This document shows positions 1 through 7,613 of a stretch of DNA of 51,159 nucleotides, piece after piece (position 1 is the stretch's first letter; each line of letters opens with the position of its first letter). Origin of the DNA: Theodoxus fluviatilis (lineage: Eukaryota > Mollusca > Gastropoda > Cycloneritida > Neritidae); the NCBI GenBank assembly GCA_034096865.1, contig JAWQFJ010001157.1:32501-83659 (forward strand), written 5' to 3'. The position numbers and the translations under genes were made by a program. The notes under the pieces are model-generated. The model did not search any database. It had not been told where the DNA came from and saw nothing but the letters and a program-made list of their open reading frames with translations.

Positions 1-119
1 TTCTTGTCCTCTCTAGCTGTCGCATCACTTCGAATGTGCTGATGTCCCCCACAAACATGGCTCCGTCAAGGGCGCACTGCACGTGTTTTTCAAGAGTCGT
101 GACCTCGGCTGATTCATGT
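1..119 (-). CDS. Candidate internal coding exon, cut by the window edge
   Basis: On the minus strand a strong splice acceptor (pyrimidine tract ending ...CTCTCAG) sits at 120. It is followed by an open frame with phase 1 that runs off the window start. The frame gives about 39 ordinary-looking residues, including ESAEVTTLEKHVQCALDG and then AMFVGDISTFEVMRQLERTR. Mixed composition, no stop and a clean acceptor favour a real exon over the surrounding repeat. I do not recognise the protein family. The intron upstream of it (higher coordinates) begins with the long (CT)n tract, so the microsatellite itself supplies the polypyrimidine tract. If this is right, the whole left region is intron of this minus-strand gene. 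The exon could also be a chance open frame. Confidence 0.4.
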
Positions 120-148
120 CTGAGAGACAGAGAGAGAGAGAGAGAGAC

Positions 149-189
<41 letters not shown>

Positions 190-281
190 ATAGAGAGAGA
201 GAAAGAAAACAAGAAGGAGAGAACAAAAGAGAAAGTAAACAACATAGAGAAAGAAAGAAGGAGAAAGTACAAGAGAGAGAT

Positions 282-312
<31 letters not shown>

Positions 313-812
313 AAAGAGAAAGAGAGAGAGAAAGAAAACAAGGAGAGAACAAAAGAGAGAGAAAACAACATAGAGAAAGAAAGAATGAGAAAGAACAAGA
401 GAGGGAGAGAACAAAAGAGAGAACGAGAGAGAGAAAGAGAGAAAGAACAACAAAGAGAACAAGAGAGAGCAATAGAAAGACAGAAAGAGAACAACATATA
501 CAGAGAGAGCAACAGAGAAGGAGATAACGACAATAAGAGGAAGAGAGGTAAAGAGACACCGAGAGGGAGGAAGAGAGAGAGAAAGAGAGAGAGAAAGAGA
601 GAGTAAAGAGAGAGAAAAGAGACAAAGAGAAAGAGAGAGAGCGAAAGAGAGAGCGCAACATAGACAGTGAGAGCAACAGAAAGAAAACAAGTAAAAGAGA
701 TAGATAAAGAGCAACAGAGACACAGAGAGAGAGAGATAGAGAGAGAGCAACAGATAGGAAAAGAGTAACAGAGTGAGGGATAAAAAGAGAGATAAAGAGA
801 GAACAAGAAGGG
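120..812. repeat. (GA)n / (CT)n imperfect microsatellite
   Basis: About 690 bp of nearly pure purine on the plus strand, mostly GAGA with scattered AACA, AAAG and ATAG interruptions. All long reading frames here (SLSLSL or RERERE) are repeat translations, not genes. Confidence 0.95.
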
Positions 813-835
813 CAACGCCCATACGACTCACATGA

Positions 836-1145
836 TTGACCTTGACCTTTACATGACCTTGACCTTCAGGTGCCCCTCAAGGTCAAGGTCAATCAACTAA
901 ACCTAGCAATGACATCATACTCTAAGAAATGCTTTGCACATTTTTCCTACCAAAATACATGTGACCTTGACCCAAGGTCAAGGTCATCCAAGGTCATGCA
1001 ACACAAAGCTGTTACTTCAAGACATAGGAAGCACAATGGTGCTTATTGGCACTTTCTACCATGAGATATAGTCACTTTTAGTGGTTCACTACCCCATTTT
1101 GGTCACATTTCATAAGGGTTAAAGTGACCTTGACCTTGATGATAT
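836..1145. promoter_or_regulatory. Cluster of nuclear-receptor-like half sites (left arm)
   Basis: Tandem TGACCTTGACC and AAGGTCAAGGTCA words occur near 838-872, 880-892, 961-1000 and 1124-1140. TCAAGGTCA is the known extended half-site bound by ERR, SF-1 and FTZ-F1 type orphan receptors. The sites are plain in the sequence. Any regulatory use is inference, since they may only be the element's own repeats. Confidence 0.3.
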
Positions 1146-1256
1146 GTGACCAAATGTGTCTCATGATGAAAGTATAACATGTGAACTACAATGTTATGAA
1201 GTTTGGAACAGTTATCTTCCACAGTTCAGGGGCAAGGTCGCTTCAAAATATGTATA

Positions 1257-1767
1257 TGTTGCGAGAGTTCTCGATTATACTCGAGTATCGCGGCACGGTT
1301 GATTCTGCGTATCGGTCAGGTCGTTGGCCTTGACCCGCGACCGAGTTTATGCTCAAATTAGCATGTTGTGTGACGCGACGGCAGTCGTGTTGACGTCGGA
1401 AGATTCGAAGAGGTCCAGAGATTCGAAGACGTTCCGAGCTTCGAAGATTGGGGCGGTTGGCTCTCTGGAAAATCTAGACCGGGTGTTTGTGGAGAAGCAG
1501 CGAGAAAACGAGATGGAGGGAGAGCAGCAAGTACGACTGATGATAAGGTGAGAGCTTATCATCAACGTGGGACAAGCGAGCCTCGGTAGCAGAGTAAAGC
1601 TGCTAGTCGTTATTACAGTTATCATTATGGTATGCTGATTTTCACCACTGTGTTTTCCTCAGTGTGTGAGTAAAGTTTATTCACAACGACCACCGGTGTC
1701 TGTCATCGATATCCTAGCGCAAGCCAGGAGAACCCCCCGTACATCAGAAGATTGCAAGAGTGCAACA
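1257..1767 (+). repeat. 5' LTR
   Basis: Begins TG and ends CA with 6-bp inverted ends TGTTGC/GCAACA. It matches the 3' LTR throughout, with about six substitutions and one 18-bp segment (near 1401-1440) absent from the 3' copy. A near-palindrome centred on TACTCGAGTA lies near the start. A possible poly(A) signal AGTAAA is at 1669-1674. No clear TATA box was seen. Confidence 0.95.
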
Positions 1768-1768
1768 T

Positions 1769-1786
1769 TGGTTCCACAGACGGGGA
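1769..1786 (+). other. Candidate primer-binding site
   Basis: TGGTTCCACAGACGGGGA starts 2 bp after the 5' LTR. It has the leading TGG that pairs with a tRNA CCA end. The specific tRNA is not identified. Confidence 0.55.
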
Positions 1787-1818
1787 AACAGTCGAAGCAG
1801 TGACAGTCTACGACGGAA

Positions 1819-3408
1819 ATGGACGGCGAAAAGCGCGTAACCCGATCCGCTGCATGCGCGGAGGCGACATTGCAACCAACAGAAGACGTCGCAATGATGA
1901 TGAGACTTCTGCTCGAACAACAGAGACAGCAGAGAGAAGCCCAGGAGGAGGAAAAACGAGACCGCGAGCGGGAGAAGGCAGACCGCGAGCGGGAGAAGGC
2001 AGAGGAGAAGGCAGACCGCGAGCGGGAGAAGGCAGAGGAGAAGGCAGACCGCAAGCGGAAGGAGGCAGAGGAGAAGGCAGATCGCCTGCGTCAGGAAGAA
2101 TTGCTGCAAACCATCAAAGTTGGGATAAAAGGGCTACAGAGAGGGGTGGAGTGTGCTACAGCGCCAGTGCTGCAGAGAGGGCTGGAGTGTGCTACAGCGC
2201 CAGTGCTGCAGAGAGGGCAGGAGAGTGCTACAGCGCCAGTGCTGCAGAGAGGGCAGGAGAGTGCTACAGCGCCAGTGCTGCAGAGAGGGCAGGAGAGTGC
2301 TACGGCGCCAGTGCTACAGAGAGGGCTGGAGTGTGCTACAGCTCCAATGCTACAGGGAGGTCCTGGGGTGGGCTTTGATGACCCTCGAGGCCTTGATGGA
2401 GGCAAGCCCGGATTTGACCTGATGAGGAGTCCACGAGGAAGAGGAGGGCCATTCAATGACCCAGCAGAAGGGTTTTATCCCCCAGGACGCTCTCACTTTG
2501 GCCCTTCCCGACAGGGGCGACCTGGTTTTGAGATTGACCCTATGCATGGACGAGGCCCAGAGGGACCTGGCATGGAACGTGGAGGAGACCCAGACTACCG
2601 ACAGGATCAGCGTGGATTCCCACCTCGCTCTGGGAACTTGCCACCCTCTGGTTTTGGACGGGGGCGGGGGCCACCAGAGGACCCTGCAGCTGAGATGAAG
2701 AGAGGACCAGATGCTCCCCAGGCTGACCATGACTTCAGAAACCCGTTTGGCGGGCCTCCCAGTTCTGAGAAGCCTCAAGACTTGGACACTAGGCACCCAA
2801 GATTGGAATCACCGGGTGACAGGTTTGGGCGAGGGCCTGAGAGGCACCCTGAGGACCCCAGAGCCATGGACATGCACCAGGCTGGGCTCCATGGAGGACC
2901 ACCTATTGGGCGGATGCGACCAAGCCGCTTAGGGCCCCCACACATGGCGGAGGAGTACCCCAGGCAAGACTGGGACCAGGAGTGGAATGCCGACAGCCAT
3001 GGGGATCCTGTTGAAGATGGCAGGTGGCAAGATGCAGGGCCAGCCCAGCCTGGATTCCGCGAGAGGGAAGGACCTCCTGTCCCACCTTCAGGGCCCCCTT
3101 CCCGAGGCCTCCTAGGGGACGCACCTCCTGGTATGGGCCGAGGAGTGGGTCGCGGGATTCAGGATCATGACAACAGGCCACCACTGGGCTGGGACCCCTA
3201 TGCCATGGAGGCAGAGGGTGTTGCAAGTGCCATGGACTATGACAGGAGGAGAATGGACTTTGAGATGGAAGGTCGCCGACCTAGGTTTGAGAGGGTGGGG
3301 GCCGCTACCCCGAGGATCCTTACATGGCCAGGGGGGACTTCAGAGGCCCAGACTTCAGGGCACCTGATGGCCGAAAAGACTTTGGTCCACGACATGGTGC
3401 ACTCCTAG
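1819..3408 (+). CDS. Chimeric ORF 1: gag-like N-terminus, 12-aa repeats, captured Gly/Pro/Arg-rich region
   Basis: The 529-codon frame starts at an ATG 51 bp after the 5' LTR. Residues about 1-105 are a highly charged coiled coil (KADREREK and AEEKAD heptad-like blocks) of the sort seen at the start of some Ty3/Gypsy gag proteins. Residues 106-177 are six 12-residue repeats of the LQRGLECATAPV type. From about residue 178 the protein is rich in Gly, Pro, Arg and Asp (GFGRGRGPP, GMGRGVGRGI), unlike capsid or nucleocapsid, with no CCHC knuckle. I read this as the disordered part of a cellular RNA-binding protein. Near 3293-3302 the sensible frame shifts by one base in a G-rich run. After that, ORF 1 continues out of frame to a stop at 3408, while the RRM continues in ORF 2. 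The exact gag/host junction is not visible. Confidence 0.65.
   Translation: MDGEKRVTRSAACAEATLQPTEDVAMMMRLLLEQQRQQREAQEEEKRDREREKADREREKAEEKADREREKAEEKADRKRKEAEEKADRLRQEELLQTIKVGIKGLQRGVECATAPVLQRGLECATAPVLQRGQESATAPVLQRGQESATAPVLQRGQESATAPVLQRGLECATAPMLQGGPGVGFDDPRGLDGGKPGFDLMRSPRGRGGPFNDPAEGFYPPGRSHFGPSRQGRPGFEIDPMHGRGPEGPGMERGGDPDYRQDQRGFPPRSGNLPPSGFGRGRGPPEDPAAEMKRGPDAPQADHDFRNPFGGPPSSEKPQDLDTRHPRLESPGDRFGRGPERHPEDPRAMDMHQAGLHGGPPIGRMRPSRLGPPHMAEEYPRQDWDQEWNADSHGDPVEDGRWQDAGPAQPGFREREGPPVPPSGPPSRGLLGDAPPGMGRGVGRGIQDHDNRPPLGWDPYAMEAEGVASAMDYDRRRMDFEMEGRRPRFERVGAATPRILTWPGGTSEAQTSGHLMAEKTLVHDMVHS
2134..2349 (+). repeat. Six tandem 36-bp in-frame repeats
   Basis: Six units of exactly 36 bp encode the 12-residue repeat LQRG(V/L/Q)E(C/S)ATAP(V/M). 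The length is a multiple of three and the variants are mostly conservative, so the reading frame has been kept. The array sits between the gag-like coiled coil and the captured segment. Confidence 0.95.
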
Positions 3409-4145
3409 ACAGGGACAACCGGTTTCCTACAGGGCGATACCCTGGCAATGGTCCAAGAGGATTTGAAGATGAAGGACGTGGCTTGAAGCGCCCTGCTCCT
3501 GCTGATGCAGAGGCCAAGTACGTTTTGGTGAAGAATATGCCATTTTCTTTTGCCTACAAAGATGTGAGGAGGACTTTCTCTGGATGTGAGATCCCCTATG
3601 ATGGACTGAAAATGATCAATGATGAGGGTGGACACCGCTCTGGTTGTGCCAAAATCATGTTCACTACAGCTGAATTTGCAGCTAAGGCCCTTGCCGTTGA
3701 TGGCCAGATGGTACAGGGGAGCAAGATCACTGTCATACCATGCACTCAGCAAGAGTTTGAAGAAGCTGTCGACTCCTTTTTGCAAGAGAACGTTCCAGCT
3801 CCAGGCCCACCTACATTTGGCAAGCGGCCAAGGACAGACGACGGACCCTACAAGGTGATGGGCAAGGTGCATGAAGGGGTGTACCGCATCCAGCAACACC
3901 CTCGCGCCCGCCCCCGGAAAGTGAACCGTGCCCGCCTCTGGAGGTACCAGAGAGACCTGCCGCCGGACTGGTGGCAGTCACCACGACGCCACCCTGATCC
4001 AACCGATGACGACGAACCCACAGAGAGAGACGCTGTATCAGGGCCTTCCTCGGAAGACGAGAGCGAGGATGGAGCGACCCCTGAGGACAGAGAGACATAC
4101 ACGCGGCGAGGGCGGCGTGTGATGCGCCCATCTCGTTTCATGTGA
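3324..4145 (+). CDS. Chimeric ORF 2: RRM domain fused to integrase C-terminal tail
   Basis: The 273-codon frame overlaps ORF 1 by 85 bp and stays open upstream of its first ATG, continuing the same Gly/Arg-rich theme. Residues about 65-140 are an RRM: RNP2-like YVLVKNMPF, RNP1-like SGCAKIMF, ending ITVIPCTQQEFEEAV. The style is that of RBM12/RBM12B or hnRNP H/F type RRMs, whose RNP aromatic residues are often replaced. Residues about 173-207 change abruptly to GPYKV...GVYRIQ...KVNRARLWRY, the GPY/F module at the integrase C-terminus of Ty3/Gypsy elements. An acidic stretch and a basic tail ending RRGRRVMRPSRFM follow. No integrase catalytic core precedes it. The RRM/integrase junction is near 3800-3843. 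The closest host family is inferred by eye. Confidence 0.75.
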   Translation: MARGDFRGPDFRAPDGRKDFGPRHGALLDRDNRFPTGRYPGNGPRGFEDEGRGLKRPAPADAEAKYVLVKNMPFSFAYKDVRRTFSGCEIPYDGLKMINDEGGHRSGCAKIMFTTAEFAAKALAVDGQMVQGSKITVIPCTQQEFEEAVDSFLQENVPAPGPPTFGKRPRTDDGPYKVMGKVHEGVYRIQQHPRARPRKVNRARLWRYQRDLPPDWWQSPRRHPDPTDDDEPTERDAVSGPSSEDESEDGATPEDRETYTRRGRRVMRPSRFM

Positions 4146-4440
4146 GGAATACTGTACTTTTCAGTGACAGTGTGGACAGTGGTCTTGCATATATTGACCC
4201 CATGGACTGAGCAAAAGCTACCGCAAGGAAGCTTACGCCCATGTGTCAGGTTTCTGCATCTATGCCACTCATTTTGTAAATTCATGGACTACCTGGACTG
4301 TGAGTTGACTTTTCCCGGCATTGGGTTGTTGTTGTGGTGTTGTTGCTAGTTGTGTATTTTTTAGATGTTGGTTTGTGGTGTCTTGTAGATTTAATTGTGA
4401 GTGTACATGTAGTGAGACCGACGAGGTCGTTTCGGTCTTT
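4146..4440 (+). other. Untranslated 3' interior of the LTR element
   Basis: About 295 bp between the ORF 2 stop and the polypurine tract, T/G-rich near 4320-4400. No ORF or RNA gene seen. Confidence 0.7.
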
Positions 4441-4450
4441 GGGGAGAGAG
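4441..4450 (+). other. Polypurine tract
   Basis: GGGGAGAGAG lies 3 bp before the 3' LTR, the expected place for the plus-strand primer of an LTR retrotransposon. Confidence 0.8.
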
Positions 4451-4453
4451 CTA

Positions 4454-4946
4454 TGTTGCGAGAGTTCTCGATTATACTCGAGTATCGCGGCACGGTTGAT
4501 TCTGCGTATCGGTCAGGTCGTTGGCCTTGACCCGCGACCGAGTTTATGCTCAAATTAGCATGTTGTGTGACGCGACGTCAGTCGTGTTGACGTCGCAAGA
4601 TTCGAAGACGTCCCGAGCTTCGAAGATTGGGGCGGTTGGCTCTCTGGAAAATCTAGACCGGGTGTTTGTGGAGAAGCAGCGAGAAAACGAGATGGAGGGA
4701 GAGCAGCAAGTACGACTGATGATAAGGTGAGAGCTTATCATCAACGTGGGACAAGCGAGACTCGGTAGCAGAGTAAAGCTGCTAGTCGTTATTACAGTTA
4801 TCATTATGGTATGCTGATTTTCACCACTGTGTTTTCCTCAGTGTGTGAGTAAAGTTTATTCAAAACGACCACCGGTGTCTGTCATCGATATCCTAGCGCA
4901 AGCCAGGAGAACCCCCCGTACATCAGAAGATTGCAAAAGTGCAACA
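4454..4946 (+). repeat. 3' LTR
   Basis: 493 bp, same ends as the 5' LTR, about 1-1.5% substitutions by eye plus one 18-bp length difference. It is followed at once by TATA, the second half of the proposed target duplication. Confidence 0.95.
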
Positions 4947-5268
4947 TATACAATCCAAATTTGAAGAGCTCCTGTGACCTTGACCTTAAAGGAAGGTCAA
5001 CCAAACTGGTATCAAAAGATAGAAATTACTTTGCCCTATATACCATATATAGGTCAGGTATCCAATCTCAAAAACGTCAGAGAAAATTGAGAAAATATGA
5101 AAAATGGCTGTTTTTTAGACAACATTTATGGCCCCTGCGACCTTGACCTTGAAGCAAGGACAAGTCACTATAAATATTCTTTGAGACCTTGTCATCATAC
5201 ACCATCATGCCACATTTGGTATTGATAGACGTAATAGTCTCTGAGAAAAATCCAACGTTAAAGTTTTC

Positions 5269-5308
5269 GGACGCCCGGACGCCCGGACGCCCGGACGCCC
5301 GGACGCCC
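5269..5308. repeat. 5 x 8-bp GGACGCCC tandem
   Basis: Five exact copies of GGACGCCC in the right arm of the AGGTCA-rich element. The block is CpG-rich in an AT-rich context. Confidence 0.95.
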
Positions 5309-5361
5309 GGAAAGACGAAATGGGTGAGTACATAGACTCACTTTTGCTTCGCATGTGAGTC

Positions 5362-5758
5362 AAAAAACAGATAGAGAAAGAACAACAGAGATAGAGAGAA
5401 CACGAGTGAGAGAGAGAGAACAACAGAAAGAATGAGAGAGAGAGGGAGAGAGGGAGAGAGAGAAATGAAGAGAGCGAGCGCGCGAGAGAGAGATAAAGTG
5501 AGAGAGAGAGAGAGAGAGAGATAGGGGGGGAGAGGGAGAGAGATAACAAATGTTGAGTGAACAACAGAGAGAGAAAGAGAGAGAGAAAGATCAACAGATA
5601 TATAGAGTACAACACAGAGAGAGATAGAGACAGAGAGACAGAGGCAGAAACAAAGAGAGAGAGAAAAAGAGAGAGAGCTGCAGCAGAGAGAGAGAGACAG
5701 AGAGATAGATAGAGGAATATGGAGATAGAACAACAGACACAGAGAGAGAACAACCGAA

Positions 5759-5792
<34 letters not shown>

Positions 5793-5945
5793 TGAACAAC
5801 AGAGAGAGAGAACAGCAGAGAGAGAACAGCAGAGAGAGACACAGAGAGCGAGCGAGATAGAGAGAGAGAGAGAGAGCAAGAGAGAGAGAGAGAAAGAAAG
5901 AGAGAGATAGATAGAGAGAGAAAGAGAGAGAGGAAGAGTGAGAGG
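5362..5945. repeat. (GA)n imperfect microsatellite, right flank
   Basis: Purine-rich GAGA tract with AACA interruptions, very like the tract at 120-812 on the other side of the nested elements. No gene. Confidence 0.93.
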
Positions 5946-6116
5946 AAATGAAACGCTTGGTTGTGAGAGGATATATGTAAAAGTATATTTTAATCCACAT
6001 TGCAGAAACTAACAGGCAATGTGCATGATGTGAGACTAACATTTAGTTTTGATTCATAAATCCCTTTATTCAAATGCATCGTCGAAACAAAAAAAGTAAA
6101 ACTATTTTTTCAACTT
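5946..6116. other. Short non-coding spacer
   Basis: AT-rich, no ORF and no repeat structure seen. Confidence 0.5.
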
Positions 6117-6119
6117 TTT

Positions 6120-6250
6120 TTTTAATAAACCCAGTTTCCTCCCGTCCCAGAAATAGAACCACGGCACTGCGCCTCGATCGCACATCTTCCAACCCCAAAG
6201 CATGCTCGCTAATCTCCGCCTGTCTAAAGACATGGTTTCAAGAAGCGATT
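6120..6250. repeat. Direct-repeat copy A flanking the LINE remnant
   Basis: About 125 bp, with words such as AATAAAC, CCGTCCCAG, ATAGAACCA, CAAAGCATGCTCGC and ATCTCCGCCTGTC shared in order with 7355-7475. On the minus strand it holds GGTTCTATTTCTGGGACGG, somewhat like a tRNA-derived B box, so a SINE head is possible. Confidence 0.7.
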
Positions 6251-6380
6251 AGAGACTGAGGGGCTGCCCGTGTACTCATGCAAGAGCAGAAAGCACTGTG
6301 GTGTGGGATGCCAGGAACTGGTGTATATTGTACATAAAACAGAAGGGAAGTTCATGTTAGTACCTATTGTTTTTGCTTTG

Positions 6381-7164
6381 GCACTTCGCAGACTTTGTAG
6401 TGACATCAAGGAATGGATGTCGGCCAATCACCTCAACCTCAATGAAGACAAGACTGAAGAGATTCTCATTGGTAGGGAAAAAAAGCAGGCAATTGATCAG
6501 AGAAACACATATTAACATAGCGGGGGCGAACATAGCATTTGCCACAAGTGCGAAATATCTCGGGGTCATGTTAGATCAAAACTTGTCACCAGACCCCCAA
6601 ATTCGTAAAATCATCTCCTCAGGCTACATGCACCTACACCGCATTTGGAGTATCAGGGATTGTCTGACTGAAAAGACTGCAGCAGCCCTGGTGGTGACTC
6701 TTGTGCTGTCCCATCTTGATTACTGCAACAGTCTGCTGACTGCTGCAACCAACGGTCAATTGCAGAAACTTCAGTGTCTTCATAATTCTGCAGCTCGCGT
6801 AGTGAAGCGACTGCCGAGGTAGGCTCGCATAACCCCTGTTCTCAGTGACCTTCATTGGCTTCCTATTCGCCAACGGGTGGAATTTAAGACCCTCTCCATC
6901 GTGTTTAAGTGTGAAACTGGTGAAGCCCCAACCTACCTCGGAGAACTCCTTAGACCTCACAACCCCACAAGGAATCTCAGTTCCTCAAAAAGAAGACTAT
7001 TGATTGTCCCACAAACAAGGTTACGGAGCTCCGGTGACCGCTCCTTCAGCGCTGTTGGACCGAGACACTGGAACCAACTTCCTGAGGGTCTGAGGGTTAG
7101 TCCATCCTTGGCCGCATTTAAAACTGGCCTCAAAACTTTTTTATTTCGTCTTGTCGTGCCATAA
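6381..7164 (+). pseudogene. LINE reverse transcriptase C-terminal remnant (CR1/L2-like)
   Basis: The translated pieces run in the order of a non-LTR retrotransposon. First comes LCSDIKEWMSANHLNLNEDK (RT palm end) in one frame. Then KYLGVMLDQNLS, LSHLDYCNSLL and LHNSAARVVKRL follow in the next frame, then LHWLPIRQRVEFKTLSIVFKC, RSFSAVGPRHWNQLP and SLAAFKTGLKTFLF. The frame moves by one base at an A-run near 6478-6485, and a TAG interrupts at 6820-6822. The fragment lacks the endonuclease and most of the RT. The style matches the CR1/L2/Jockey group; the clade is not certain. Confidence 0.85.
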
Positions 7165-7354
7165 GCATGTTTATCGTGATAATGGCGCAGTAAAAATGAT
7201 AATACATACTTTGAACCATGGCTAATGCAGTCATACACGGGGGTGTAGGTGCATCGCAGATGCTCACCAAGTATCAGTCACAAACAGAGAGAATTACACG
7301 CATAGGCAGATTTACGGCACAGTATTGCAGCCAGTATAATATTGTATATATATG

Positions 7355-7475
7355 TTAATAAACTCAGATTATTACCGTCCCAGGGATAGAACCATGGGAC
7401 TGCTCCGTACACACCGTACAAGTCCAAAGCATGCTCGCCTATCTCCGCCTGTCAAAAGACATGATTTCTTAAAGT
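7355..7475. repeat. Direct-repeat copy B flanking the LINE remnant
   Basis: Same order of words as 6120-6250, about 80% alike by eye. Copy B keeps GGTTCTATCCCTGGGACGG on the minus strand, nearer to a tRNA T-arm than copy A. The two copies bracket the LINE in direct orientation. Confidence 0.7.
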
Positions 7476-7613
7476 GCACACCAACGTACCCAAGTCTTGC
7501 GATGACAACGGACGCGAAAATATTCACGACGGGAAACCAGATTTCCAGTCTTGTTAGGACCTATAAAAAAGCGGAAGACGGTCAACAGCCAAACACAACA
7601 GCCATGCCGTGTA

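Larger units (their letters stand above)
1257..4946 (+). mobile_element. LTR retrotransposon carrying a captured RRM-protein segment (gag-like / RRM / integrase-tail layout)
   Basis: The element is 3,690 bp, bounded by direct LTRs of 511 and 493 bp. Each LTR starts TGTTGC and ends GCAACA. The 4-bp flanks TATA (1253-1256) and TATA (4947-4950) look like a target duplication. A primer-binding-site candidate follows the 5' LTR, and a polypurine tract precedes the 3' LTR. The 2,686-bp interior has no protease, reverse transcriptase, RNase H or integrase core. It encodes a gag-like coiled-coil start, a 12-residue repeat, a Gly/Pro/Arg-rich region, an RRM, and then an integrase C-terminal GPY/F module and basic tail like those of Ty3/Gypsy elements. 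This resembles acutely transforming retroviruses, which replace gag-pol with a host cDNA. It must be mobilised in trans. It lies inside the AGGTCA-rich element, so it arrived later. Confidence 0.88.
825..5361. mobile_element. Short AGGTCA-rich element with inverted ends, split by a nested LTR retrotransposon
   Basis: The left end GACTCACATG (825-834) is an exact inverted match to CATGTGAGTC (5352-5361). The DNA between each end and the LTR element shares a vocabulary of TGACCTTGACC and AAGGTCA words on both sides (about 836-1145 and 4972-5160). Removing the 3.7-kb LTR element leaves about 850 bp, a size typical of a non-autonomous element, and there is no ORF. The right end adds a 5 x 8-bp GGACGCCC tandem (5269-5308) and a possible terminal hairpin (GACTCAC, 13-nt loop, GTGAGTC at 5335-5361). 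No flanking target duplication is visible, because both flanks are GA-rich repeat. The family is not identified; the 10-bp inverted repeat could be partly fortuitous. Confidence 0.45.

Noticed and set aside
1752..2378. Second plus-strand frame with GEGRPRAGEGR repeats
   Set aside because: Shadow frame over the gag-like coiled coil and 36-bp repeats. The ORF at 1819 has the coherent coiled coil.
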